From positions 1 to 64,000 of the forward strand of contig JBBHKE010001362.1 of NCBI GenBank assembly GCA_037447655.1: a stretch of 64,000 bases of DNA, written 5' to 3'. The stretch comes from Zygnema cylindricum (Eukaryota > Streptophyta > Zygnematophyceae > Zygnematales > Zygnemataceae). Numbering within the stretch: position 1 is the first letter of the stretch; each line of letters opens with the position of its first letter. The translations under genes and the position numbers were made by a program. The notes beneath the pieces were generated by a model, which worked only from the letters and a program-made list of their open reading frames with translations, was not told where the DNA came from and made no database searches. Of the stretch, positions 23,432 through 33,634 are shown piece after piece.

Positions 23432-24492
23432 TGTTGTTTATAGCCCTTTTCAGCCATGAATGTACCCTCGGAAGCACCACAGACTACCCCAAAACAGCCT
23501 CCTTTGATTCCACTCAGAATTCTACAGAATAACCAAACCAAGCTGAAACTACTCAACCAGATAGTTCCAAGTCCACTAAGTATTCCCACTAAATTTCATA
23601 TAATAATACCAAACCGAATAATCACAACACTCAGTCAAAGGTGCAGAAAAACAGCTTGCCAGAACTTTGATAAATATGACCAACTTCACAATGAAGCTCC
23701 AAGCAAACCAGACACACAATAGGTCTGCAAATTCGCCACAATATTGCCGATACAAAGAGGAACACACATGCAAAATTTCAGATAATTCTGCTAATAAAAC
23801 TGAGAGCAATTCTCAGATGAAAATCCCAAAAAGGAGCAGAAACAGTTTCTGTCCAAAAAAGTTCCTAAGTCTAGAAATGACTAAGTCCTACAAATATATA
23901 CTACAGCTTACTACTAACTGTACGGAGGCATACCAGCCGTACGTAATCAATCGACTACCTCTATTAATGTGAGTGTACCTGAGAGCTACAATAATAATTA
24001 ATACACGGGACAAACATTGTTAAATATTTACAAGTCTTACGAATTCCGTCAAACAAATCAGGACCGTCCAAAATAAATATCATGTGATGGACGCGATTTC
24101 GCGTCCCTCACCAAACTGACGGCGCTGCCGTCCGTAGCTCCGGTGGCGTCCAATTCATCACATGCTGACCGCCGCATTATGTTTCGTACGGCCGATGTAC
24201 AATTTAAATCATTTCGAATGTTAATCATCGGATCGCTTCGCGATCCGCCGTCCATTTCTCCAACACATTCAACACTTTCGTCTATGTTTCTTCGCGTCAC
24301 TTGAAGTCCAATTCCGTACGTTCAATACTCTTAGTACTTAGTATGCAAGCAACTATGGCTGCGATGTGACCAGCGCAGCATGGCAGCACAATATCTTTTT
24401 CATACATGCTGCTATGTCTGCGGTGTGACCAGCGCAGCATGGCAGCATAGCAATGTGATATAGAGAGGACTAAAGGTTTCCAAAAACCAACA
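23432..24492 (-). repeat. 5' LTR of element E
   Basis: 1061 bp, the same length as its partner with about 1% differences (for example GCAAGCAACT versus GCAAGCTGCT near 24347). Confidence 0.93.
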
Positions 24493-25700
24493 GGAAGGAG
24501 GGGCAATAATAACGTCACCAAAGGATGTTGCCATAAATATTGTGACGGAAGTATGTTGCAAGAAATAGTGTGACATACAAAAGCTACCGAAAATAGCGTG
24601 ACGAATGAGCGTTACGAAATTATATTTCATTTTCGATTGCATTTTGGAAAGCACGTGTCATGTGCAAATTCTGTGAATTATCGTTGGTTATCCATCGTGA
24701 CACTTAGGGTGTGTCCCCTTCTGTTAAAGTAAGGGTTTTTTCCTATCGTTCACACAGAAAATGGGACTTCCTACTTGAAAATATTACGCCGTACGATAAA
24801 TGGGCAAAAACTCAAATACATTTTGCGTCATCTTGGAACTTGAAAGGTACGGCAATTTGGCAGTATTTTCATAGCGACCCACTTCCAGCTCATCTTCACA
24901 CTTGTACTAAAATCAAATCGCGACCTGCTTTTAATCAAAATACTACCCTATTGACGAATAGAATGCCCGGGTTGCACGCGTCAAAAGTTTTCATTTGTTT
25001 TTTTGCAGTTGGGAGAATACACGAAAAAAAAATTGTTTGTCCGTTTGCTTATGTTGTCCATTTGTGGGCGTCTACAAATGTCATTTTGTAGACGTAGGCG
25101 ATTTCTTATGTCGTTCACGTGTGGGCGTCAACAAATGACAATTGGCGTTGACAATTGTCCCAGTATGTCAGGAGCTTTTTGCGACGTACAAATGTCCGTA
25201 GTTTGTTTCGAGATCGTTGGCGTCTACAAATGTCAGCAGTTTGTTGACCTCTACAGGTGTCGCAAGTATTGGCGACGTTTTCAACGGCCACATATTCAAA
25301 ATAATGAAGGCAAAAGTAACCATTGACATAGGCACACTTTGAAAAGTACACTGTAAAATCATCGCTAAATTCCAAAATAATGTTTCAAAATATCGGTTAC
25401 ATGGGGACACGCCCTTAGTTTAATCGTCCTGCGTGTCTGATTCATTTTTTCCTGTAGTTGACAACCCACCTCTTACGGCATCGTTGTTACCTACACAAAA
25501 AAATGAAACGAACGCCTCGCGAATGAATATCCGACGGTCAATGTTACCTCCCAGACATTCGGAGAGTATTTGCAAGATTCTACGTGGTGTTGTTTAGCGT
25601 ATAGAAATAAAATCAGCAATACAGTTTGATACGGACAGACGCGGATTTCTATAAACTACCCCACTTTTCGACTGATCGAACTTGTTCCTTATTCCTATGT
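24493..25700. repeat. Right part of an R1-like repeat, interrupted by MITE K1
   Basis: 24535-24700 matches 37430-37560, and 25420-25690 matches 37565-37830 (shared CAACCCACCTCTTAC, TATTACCTCCCAGAC and CGCGGATTTCT type blocks). The two halves are separated by K1. No coding potential is evident. Confidence 0.7.
24707..25414. mobile_element. Harbinger/Tourist-like MITE K1
   Basis: Terminal inverted repeat GGGTGTGTCCCC at the left and GGGGACACGCCC at the right. It is flanked by TTA on both sides (24704-24706 and 25415-25417), the 3-bp duplication typical of PIF/Harbinger elements. 708 bp. The interior has many copies of GTCTACAAATGTC/CGTTGACAATTG-type words. A 126-codon ORF at 24711-25091 has no recognised domain and is probably chance. 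Confidence 0.78.
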
Positions 25701-26033
25701 CATTTGAATATCTTGGATTCAAAAGAATTGAATTTGTCTTTTTACGTTGCTGATTATGGACTCGTCGGTTAGTGGTGAATCGAAGAGAAACTTTTAGATC
25801 CAAGATATCCACCAATCGCGGTAAATCGATGAACAAAAACCGTGACATGACGTGAAACAAGTCAAACGGTCGCAGCCGGAGATGACATTTTCTCCGGAAT
25901 TTGCGCTTTTCTCGATGTAAGCGCATTTGGTGGCGCATGCGAAATAAAAAAAAAACAAACAGACGAATCACAGAGCGCCAAAGAGGTTCGGTACTGAGGT
26001 TCAGTACTGTTCAACAATATACTTTCGAAGGGG

Positions 26034-26719
26034 CAGAGGTCGCAAAAGTCAAAAACTTTCATACCCGAAATGACCGTTTTTTTTTTCAAAATCTGATTAA
26101 CCAACGCTTGACCGAGTTTTGTCACGTTCCAAAATTGTAAACCGTTAACCAAGCGTCGTTTACGAAAAAAAAATAACGAAATCTTGATTTTTCGCGACTA
26201 ACCGTGCCCGCCCGCAACCGAAAAAGTACAAAATTAATCAATGTACGACGAAATAAGCCAATATTTACGATTCGTCGCGTTCCCTAAGATTTGTGAAATG
26301 AATATTGTACTACTATGTCAGATTTGCGACGCTTTGTCGCGTTGCCTATGATTTGCGAAATGAATATTGTACTACCGTGTCAAATTTGCGACGCTTTGTC
26401 GCGTTCCCTTTGATTTGCGAAATAAATAGCTTACTATAGTACCGTGTCAAATTTGCGACGCTAATCATGATGTCACGTACTTCCACGATGTTAAAGAGTA
26501 CAAAGTACAAGAATGTTGGATTATAAGAACAGCACAAAATTTTCATTTTTTTTTGGTTTTTTGGTTAACCGACCGTAACCGACCGTTTTTTTTTCCTGGT
26601 GAATCAACCGACCGTAACCGCCCGACCCCCAAAATTTGGAAACCAAATCCGTTCCGAATCAGGCGCGGGCGGTCGGTTAATGGTCGGTCACGGTTTCGGT
26701 TGACCGTTTGCGACCTCTG
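26034..26719. mobile_element. hAT-like MITE Q
   Basis: Inverted ends CAGAGGTCGCAAA (26034) and TTTGCGACCTCTG (ending 26719) fit the CAGAGG-type hAT terminus. Flanks CGAAGGGG and CCAAGGGT agree at six of eight positions, consistent with a decayed 8-bp duplication. The right part is a set of GGTCGGTTAACC-type inverted repeats (26560-26700). No transposase is present. Confidence 0.75.
26277..26463. repeat. Tandem repeats inside MITE Q, period about 60-70 bp
   Basis: Nearly three copies built around TTGCGACGCTTTGTCGCGTT and TGCGAAATGAATATTGTACTA. The third copy carries a small insertion and is cut off at AATTTGCGACGCTAATC. Confidence 0.8.
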
Positions 26720-26799
26720 CCAAGGGTATGGCGTATGGTAGTGTTGGGTATCGGGTAAATTCATATCGCGATATTCTTGATGTACAATATATCGAATAT

Positions 26800-27963
26800 T
26801 GAAATTCTATGGGCTCCATTGCCACACAGAATTCGCATGTCCAAAGGAAGCTAATCTAGGTAGTGCCGACTCCAAGTTTATATAAACCCAAATGATTGAC
26901 CCCTTGACAATCACAACCCCATGAAAGCTTCACCCCTGTGAAATAAGACTTTCTGTGTGCTCAGTTCCACCACAGAATGCAAAGTTAGAATATGAGATTT
27001 GGACACATTCCCCCACTTTGACTTTCCCTTAAAAATGCAGCCACCCAGGCAAGCAAAAACTCTGACCGACTACACCCTTGTGTAGCTTGGACTCCCCTGA
27101 GTCCGCAGCAAAAAGAATCACTGAATTTGGTCAACTGAATTGATAGTTATGGCTGGCCAAAGTTTGCCATTTATACAAGGTGCTCTCTGGGAGAGGCATC
27201 TACCTACCAGAAATATTCTAAGTTCTAGTCCCTCTCTAAACCCCTTCTACTGAAGTACGGCGCCAATCACAGGACTGTACCGTACATAAAAGTACAGGCG
27301 CCGGAGTACTTTCTGTACGGAAATTGTACGATAAGACCATGCGAGTGACAAATGTCACACCCAAACTTGTTATCTTGCGCTCCGGAGATTCCGCAATCCT
27401 CCAGCGCATTTCCACGTGTCATCCGGAGTGGCGGCGTCAGAAAACGCCAAGGCGGCCATTCCGGAATCTCGGCTAGCACCACAGCCGTCGATTAAATCTG
27501 GTATCCATTCTTACCCGTCGAAAATAAGTGCGCGGTATTTGTTTCGCCGTCGAAACAAATGCGTGGTATCAGTTTCGCGTAAACCATACTTCACTAAACT
27601 GTTTCTATGTACTAGGGATCTTTTTGCGCCGTTAAATGAATTCGTCTACGTGTACGTATTTATATAATTATCAAACCCTATATGTCCTAGCACTAGTCCT
27701 AGACTAAACGGACAAAGCTAAAGGCTACATTGACGGACGGCAGGTACCAAGATCAATTCCTGGGTACGTCAATACTTTTAGTAAACCCATCTATTTTCTG
27801 CTAACTGTCTGCTACAAAGCTTTAGGCAGCCATGGCCCTATCACCCTACCCAGCCTTCAGTGACTACAACAAGTGTGGGGGCTTGGTAAAGGGAGTTAGA
27901 GGTAGACCGCCTCTACATTTTTCCTATTATAATACAGACCTAGAAAATACTCAAATATCAACA
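26800..27963 (-). repeat. 3' LTR of element F
   Basis: On plus it runs from TGAAATTCTATGGGC to AATATCAACA. The minus-strand polypurine tract AAAATAAGGGGAG at 27964-27976 precedes it. Confidence 0.93.
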
Positions 27964-27981
27964 CTCCCCTTATTTTCTAGT

Positions 27982-29820
27982 CTATTTTCCTTTCGACTTC
28001 CTCACACAAATAAACACGCACTCTCTTTCCCTTTTTCTCTTTTTATTTCTTTTCTTTTTCTTTTCATAAAACTTTAAGAAAATACTCTCGTATTTAACAC
28101 AGTGCATTAGATGAACTGAAATAATGATTGCATCACATATTTTATTTAACATCCCACTTTTCATAAATCCGAGCAAAGATTTTATCCACCTCATCACTTT
28201 TTCATCCACACACAAACCGGTTTCCCTCTTGCAATCCAAACAGCCAGCCCCATCTCCAATCTGCAACACACACCCTGAGGCTAACCCTTTTACCGGCACA
28301 CCTTCATAAATGTCATCACTCCCTTTAGTGATGTCAAACCCATCACCCCCAAAACATGAACTTTCCTCACTCTCTTCCATGGATTTCTTTCCACTCTCAC
28401 TTTCTAAATTTATTCCAAATAAATATTTCTCCTCTCCCCTATCTTTTAAAACCCCTTCTAGTTTCACTTCTCCCCTTTCCTCGGAATCCGTTGAAGTCTC
28501 CCTTTCCGACCAGTTTTCTAATTCCAAAATACCTATAATATTATCCTCATTAATTTTATTTTTCCCGTTTTCACTTATGGATCCTAGTTCTGACTTTCTC
28601 ATTTCTAAGTCATACACTTTACACTCCTCGACATCCTCAAGTACCTCCTCTCTCTTTACTTCCCTTATACCTTCAAAAGCACACTGTTGCCTTCGTGGAA
28701 TTTCTGTGTACTTTTCTCTCTTCTCCATTCTACCGATGTGAAGAAGCTCTAAGATTTTTTCATCCTCTTTCTCCTCTTCCCCTTCTTCCTCCTCATTCAC
28801 ACTCCAACTTCTAAGTTCTTCCAAACGAGGACACTCCTCCATATAGTGACCCGGTTTCCTACAAGCGAAGCAAACCCCCTTTTTCAAAGTTCCCCTTTCT
28901 TTTCCTCTCCCTCTCCTTCCACCGAAGTTTCGATAAGGTTTACCTTTGTCCTTCTTCCTTTCATCACGCTTCCGCTCGTCACCGTCGTTCCTCATATCAC
29001 GCTTCCGCCAGTCACCACCAGCTGTAAATGCAGTCACCCTCTCACTTCCCCTACGAAGCTCCAAGGTGCTTTCCCTCACAAGAATTATCCCCATGGTAAT
29101 GCTCCAAGTCCATGAGGAGACATCCATTCCCTGCATACGGAAAATGATGTCTTCGTACTCATATGGGAGCTTCATGATTAGTGTATTAATCTTTCTCTCC
29201 TCAGATTCTACATATCCCGCACTACCAAGCTCAACATATAACGCAGCAATATCATTGCAAAACTCTATCATGCTACCGCCTTTATAAACATAGGCCTCTA
29301 TTTCCTGTTTTACTAACTGCTGCCTCTGTATAGTCTCACTCTTATAAATCTGAATTTGTGTGTCCCAAATTTCCGACGACTTGGTTAGATTTAAAAGAGT
29401 GATAGCTATAGACTTAAACACATATCTAAGTATGAGATGTTTTGCTATAGTGTTTTTATATTCCCAAATTTTTCTATCATTTTCTTCAGTTTTTGGTTCA
29501 GTTATAACCCCCACAAGTGGAACCGTAGCCGAGAGCCTAACTCCCCTCACCATAGGTGTCCCTTTATCCGTCTCCCCTATTTCCCCTTCCACGGTAATGA
29601 TTTTCCCTTCACCTTCCGTTGCATCTGAACTCCGGTTGGTTTTTTGGGCAGCCCCAGATGATTCTCCATAGTGAGCTCCACCAAAGCCGGGTGGCGGACA
29701 CCTCAGTTGTCCTGAAACAATTCCCCACAAGTGCTTCTCGAAAAGCAATCCCTCCATCGTGAACTCCCAATAAGTGAATTCTGTTCCATCGAACATAGGC
29801 ACCCTAGATGGTGGGCCCAT
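27982..29820 (-). CDS. Intact Gag-RNase H remnant fusion protein of element F
   Basis: A 612-codon uninterrupted frame from the ATG in the primer site (29820-29818); an ATG at 29844 in the LTR end is in frame and adds eight residues. Residues 1-40 are the Copia Gag start (MGPPSRVPMFDGTEFTYW, EKHLWGIVSGQL). Gag continues (KHLILRY, LIMKLPYEYEDI, ILVRESTLELRR) to a canonical zinc knuckle CFACRKPGHYMEEC around 320 and EIPRRQQCAFEG near 377. Protease, integrase and RT are missing. After an acidic linker, residues ~490-600 align with RLC-1 RNase H: SGCVLQIGDGAGC versus SGYVLYVGDGACC, and MRWIKSLLG versus MWVKSLLG. The first acidic motif survives as SDDIYEG and the CDNQ motif as CDA, but the STMEAEYMA block is deleted, so no RNase H activity is expected. 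The protein may package and mobilise its own RNA with helper enzymes. It ends in a Lys/Arg-rich tail. Confidence 0.88.
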   Translation of the reverse strand: MGPPSRVPMFDGTEFTYWEFTMEGLLFEKHLWGIVSGQLRCPPPGFGGAHYGESSGAAQKTNRSSDATEGEGKIITVEGEIGETDKGTPMVRGVRLSATVPLVGVITEPKTEENDRKIWEYKNTIAKHLILRYVFKSIAITLLNLTKSSEIWDTQIQIYKSETIQRQQLVKQEIEAYVYKGGSMIEFCNDIAALYVELGSAGYVESEERKINTLIMKLPYEYEDIIFRMQGMDVSSWTWSITMGIILVRESTLELRRGSERVTAFTAGGDWRKRDMRNDGDERKRDERKKDKGKPYRNFGGRRGRGKERGTLKKGVCFACRKPGHYMEECPRLEELRSWSVNEEEEGEEEKEDEKILELLHIGRMEKREKYTEIPRRQQCAFEGIREVKREEVLEDVEECKVYDLEMRKSELGSISENGKNKINEDNIIGILELENWSERETSTDSEERGEVKLEGVLKDRGEEKYLFGINLESESGKKSMEESEESSCFGGDGFDITKGSDDIYEGVPVKGLASGCVLQIGDGAGCLDCKRETGLCVDEKVMRWIKSLLGFMKSGMLNKICDAIIISVHLMHCVKYESIFLKFYEKKKKRNKKRKRERECVFICVRKSKGK

Positions 29821-29824
29821 AACC
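29810..29824 (-). promoter_or_regulatory. Primer binding site, anticodon-arm type, element F
   Basis: On the minus strand GGTTATGGGCCCACC is a 15/15 complement of the plant initiator tRNA-Met anticodon arm and is identical to that of the inner RLC-1 copy. It lies directly after the 5' LTR and within the Gag ORF. Confidence 0.85.
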
Positions 29825-30987
29825 TGAAATTCTATGGGCTCCATTGCCACACAGAATTCGCAAGTCCAAAGGAAGCTAATCTAGGTAGTGCCGACTCCAA
29901 GTTTATATAAACCCAAATGATTGACCCCTTGACAATCAGAACCCCATGAAAGCTTCACCCCTGTGAAATAAGACTTTCTGTGTGCTCAGTTCCACCACAG
30001 AATGCAAAGTTAGAATATGAGATTTAGACACATTCCCCCACTTTGACTTTCCCTTAAAAATGCAGACACCCAGGCAAGCAAAAACTCTGACCGACTACAC
30101 CCTTGTGTAGCTTGGACTCCCCTGAGTCCGCAGCAAAAAGAATCACTGAATTTGGTCAACTGAATTGATAGTTATGGCTGGCCAAAGTTTGCCATTTATA
30201 CAAGGTGCTCTCTAGGAGAGGCATCTACCTACCAGAAATATTCTAAGTTCTAGTCCCTCTCTAAACCCCTTCTACTGAAGTACGGCGCCAATCACAGGAC
30301 TGTACCGTACATAAAAGTACAGGCGCCGGAGTACTTTCTGTACGGAAATTGTACGATAAGACCATGCGAGTGACAAATGTCACACCCAAATTTGTTATCT
30401 TGCGCTCCGGAGATTCCGCAATCCTCCAGCGCATTTCCACGTGTCATCCGGAGTGGCGGCGTCAGAAAACGCCAAGGCGGCCATTCCGGAATCTCGGCTA
30501 GCACCACGGCCGTCGATTAAATCTGGTATCCATTCTTACCTGTCGAAAATAAGTGCGCGGTATTTGTTTCGCCGTCGAGCAAATGCGTGGTATCAGTTTC
30601 ACGTAAACCATACTTCACTAAACTGTTTCTATGTACTAAGGATCTTTTTGCGCCGTTAAATGAATTCGTCTACATGTACATATTTATATAATTATCAAAC
30701 CCTATATGTCCTAGCACTTGTCCTAGACTAAACGGACAAAGCTAACGGCTACATAAACGGACGGCAGGTACCAAGATCAATTCCTGGGTCCGTCAATACT
30801 TTTAGTAAACCCATCTATTTTCTGCTAACTGTCTGCTACAAAGCTTTAGGCAGCCATGGCCCTATCACCCTACCCAGCCTTCAGTGACTACAACAAGTGT
30901 GGGGGCTTGGTAAAGGGAGTTAGAGGTAGACCGCCTCTACATTTTTCCTATTATAATACAGACCTAGAAAATACTCAAATATCAACA
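29825..30987 (-). repeat. 5' LTR of element F
   Basis: 1163 bp, nearly identical to the partner; differences are mostly transitions plus one short indel near 30577. The Gag frame is open through the end of this LTR. Confidence 0.93.
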
Positions 30988-31836
30988 AATATCAATCGAG
31001 CATGATCCTCGATATATCGTATCGAGACCAACGTACATCATCGCGATATATATCGCGATATATAGTATTTTTTTAATTTTTTTTATTTTTATTTTTTATA
31101 TAATATGTCATTTAAGCGAAAAAAGTCAAATCGTCTAATACGCCACGTACGCCGTGATTTTTGTTCCGTGACTTAAATGTAGACGCCGCAAATTGTAACC
31201 GACAAAAAAGTACTAATTCTAAAATTGTAATGATTAATTATTTGGGGTATGGTTACACGAGGAGGTCTTTGTAATAGTACGGACAACAAAATTTATGTAT
31301 TACAGAGGCCTCGGGTACATCGCGTATCTTTTGTCAAAAAGTTTTACATACGTGTTCTGATATGAGTGGTTCCACAAAAGTTGACTACGAAATCTCAAAA
31401 ATCATCCAATATCTGGAAACCCACCTTTTTCGTCTAGAAAATCGTACCTACGTATGACGTACGTGTACTTCACAAGTGTACCGCGTCAATGTACCTCAGA
31501 GATCTCCTTCACTCTGCTGACTTTCAGGAAAAAATCGTATTTCTTTTCGGCAAAGATTTTACAGTCACTTTGTCCGAAATCACGAAACTTTGAAAACCTG
31601 CGCGATTTTTTTTTTTTTTTTTTTTTTGCTTCGATATATCGACGATAATATCGGCGATATATCGCGATGATTTGAAATTTGAAATATCAAAGCGATATAT
31701 CGATTATCGGGTACCTGAAATTCGATATATATAGAATATCGGCAAATGGTCCTCGATACCCAACACTAGCGTATGGAATAGGTGAGGAAAGTACATTATC
31801 AAACGATACTCGATTCAACACTTCTAGGTGTCTTAC

Positions 31837-32322
31837 TCATAGCCTATTCCCACTGGAATAAAATTCACTTCCGCAACAAACGGGAATTCGAATAATGTAC
31901 GGCTGTCCGAGCACCGACTTTGTTGTTCTCGAAAGTTCCCGTAAAACCGCACAATATAACTTCCTCCAAATATTTGAGGATATTGAAGTCGGGTTAAGGT
32001 TTCGTCTTCCTTTGAAATATGCTAACGGTAAACCCAAAAGCTGACGAAGCAAAAACAACACCCGAACGGCTATTTCATTTTTTCGCGTGAAAAATTTGTC
32101 CAACTTTGAACCACCGTCGTCGTCCTTCGAACATTTCATTTTGCAGGTTTGTTTTTGCATCTATGTTTGATCACGTCGAAGCGTGTGACGTGTCACATGA
32201 CACATTCAATCGGAGTTACGTGCCAAAATTTTGGTGTGAACAAGTCCCATTTTCGGATGTGTTCTGGGAAAATCACCTGAATGAGCAAAAATTTACAAGT
32301 GCTCCGATGGGAATAGGCTATA
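31837..32322. mobile_element. TIR element H1
   Basis: The left end TCATAGCCTATTCCCACTGG and right end CCGATGGGAATAGGCTATA are short inverted repeats. The interior contains GTGTCACATGACAC and GAGTTACGTGCCAAAATTTT blocks shared with the copies at 33241-33504, 33505-35305 and 36012-36976. No coding content is recognised. The superfamily is not clear; no convincing target duplication. Confidence 0.72.
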
Positions 32323-32325
32323 AAC

Positions 32326-33232
32326 TAGTGTTGTGTATCAGTAAAAAAATTATCGCGATAACACCGATACCGATAGTTATCGGTTATCGAAAGGTCAACG
32401 GTCCCGATATATTTGTAATTTCTGTACTTTCTGTCCGGAGTGCTTTCTGTCCGGTAAACTGAACGGTAAATTTACGGGAAATGTACGGAATTTGACGAAA
32501 TAATACGTTGCAATTTGTAGTACTTTTTGGGCGTTTAACTGAACATAAATTTTACGAGAACGTACGGAATTGTACCGATAAACTGATTATCCTGGAACAG
32601 TAAAAAGACGGCGGGCACAAAGTACAACAGATACAAAATAACATTATGCGCGCCGCCGAAATCGAACGGACGACATTCAATGAGAAAATACGAGCGGACG
32701 GTCACCGTGAGTGCCGGCATCTCGGAATGGCTTTTTTGGCGGCTTTTGCCAAAAAAGCCAACGGATTGACACGTGGCAGGTTTCCAGTGGATCCCAAAAA
32801 ATAAAGGGACAAAGCCACGGCGTCGGATGTGAAAGGTACATTGTTTTAACTGGAGCCGTACTAAAGTCGTACACATCTTATGTCGGCTACTGTACTTTCG
32901 GCTTGTACAAATGATTTTATTGGTAGGTACCTCAAGGGTTGTGAGTAGGGCGCGTCGGGGGAGTAAGACGTACAGTTGAGTGTACATGCTGAACAGTTGA
33001 GTGTACATACCGTAGTGTTGAGTGTACATGCCGTACAGTTATCTGTACGACTCGTACAGTTGTCGCCGATAGTTATCATTATAGTCATTATCGCCGATAA
33101 GTAGCCGATATTATCGGCTACTTATCGGCGTTAAGACCGATAGCGATATATCGTACCAATATATTGATTACCGGGTCCTCGAAAAAAGGTCCATATCGGT
33201 TATCGGCAAATCTTTACCAATACACAACACTA
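32326..33232. mobile_element. hAT-like MITE M2
   Basis: Ends TAGTGTTGTGTATC and ACCAATACACAACACTA are inverted. Flanks CTATAAAC and CTATTAAC match at seven of eight positions. The interior has GCCGATA/TATCGGC-rich arms near 32340-32410 and 33060-33215, and repeated TGAGTGTACATGC-type units near 32980-33030. 907 bp, no coding capacity. It inserted at the right edge of H1. Confidence 0.82.
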
Positions 33233-33240
33233 CTATTAAC

Positions 33241-33504
33241 CCTAAAAAAACCAAAATTTTGGCACGTAACTCCGAATGAAGGTGTCCTGTGACACGTCAC
33301 ACGCTTCGATGGCATCAAACATAGGCCCGAAAACAAACCTCTTGTTTTTCACGATGATGGTGGTTCAAAGTTGGACAATTTTTCGCGGGAAAACAATGAA
33401 ATAGTCGTTCGGATGTTGTTATTGCTTCAGCTTTTGGGTTTACCGTTGACCAGTTTCAAAGAAAGACGCAACTTTAACCTGACTTCAATATCCTCAAATA
33501 TTTT
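33241..33504. repeat. Partial inverted copy of TIR element H
   Basis: Reverse-complement similarity to the interior of H1 (ACCAAAATTTTGGCACGTAAC, then the ACAC(G/A)TCACACGCTTCGATG region). Terminal repeats are missing on the left. Confidence 0.7.
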
Positions 33505-33634
33505 GATAGCCTATTCCCAACGGAAAAAAATTTACTTCCGCTACAGACGGATTCCTCTCTTAATGCATTGATCTTTCTCTTATGCAGAATTTCATGGCTT
33601 CCGCCAATTCACCTCTAATAGGGTATGGGCCCAC

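Larger units (their letters stand above)
20389..24492 (-). mobile_element. Element E, gag-only LTR retrotransposon
   Basis: Two LTRs of 1061 bp each (20389-21449 and 23432-24492) flank only 1982 bp of internal sequence. GGAAG occurs directly outside both ends (20384-20388 and 24493-24497), a perfect 5-bp target duplication. Counting by eye, the LTRs differ at roughly ten positions (about 1%), so the insertion is young. The internal region holds gag remnants and no protease, integrase, RT or RNase H, so it must be moved in trans (TR-GAG-like architecture). Confidence 0.93.
26800..30987 (-). mobile_element. Element F, non-autonomous LTR retrotransposon with a Gag-RNase H fusion
   Basis: LTRs are 26800-27963 (1164 bp) and 29825-30987 (1163 bp), with a perfect AATAT target duplication (26795-26799 and 30988-30992) inside MITE M3. 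By eye the LTRs differ at under 2% of positions. The internal region is only 1861 bp and is almost filled by one intact ORF. The LTRs resemble RLC-1 LTRs in many blocks (leader region, GTAC-rich region, CAGACCTAGAAAATACT near the start), and the polypurine tract is the same, so RLC-1-type elements are the likely helpers. Confidence 0.94.
26739..31768. mobile_element. hAT-like MITE M3 containing nested element F
   Basis: The left end TAGTGTTGGGTATCGGGTA and right end TACCCAACACTA are inverted repeats. GCGTATGG occurs directly outside both ends (26731-26738 and 31769-31776), a perfect 8-bp duplication typical of hAT transposition. Without F the MITE is about 840 bp, AT-rich and full of ATATCG words. 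No coding capacity. Confidence 0.88.

Noticed and set aside
24711-25326. ORFs of 126 and 107 codons
   Set aside because: They lie within MITE K1 in overlapping frames, with no motifs and no support from related copies.
26277-26463. CRISPR-like repeats
   Set aside because: The repeats are adjacent tandem copies of ~60-70 bp without regular spacers, in a plant transposon.
28310-29287. Plus-strand ORFs of 143, 113 and 89 codons
   Set aside because: They are antisense shadows of the intact 612-codon Gag fusion ORF of element F.
31597-31627. Long T-run that could be a poly(A) tail of a minus-strand retroposon
   Set aside because: It lies inside hAT MITE M3, with no LINE/SINE body or target duplication of its own.
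32535-33029. 164-codon minus-strand ORF with repeated MYTQ units
   Set aside because: It reads through the tandem TGTACA units inside hAT MITE M2, so the repeats are DNA-level and not a protein feature.
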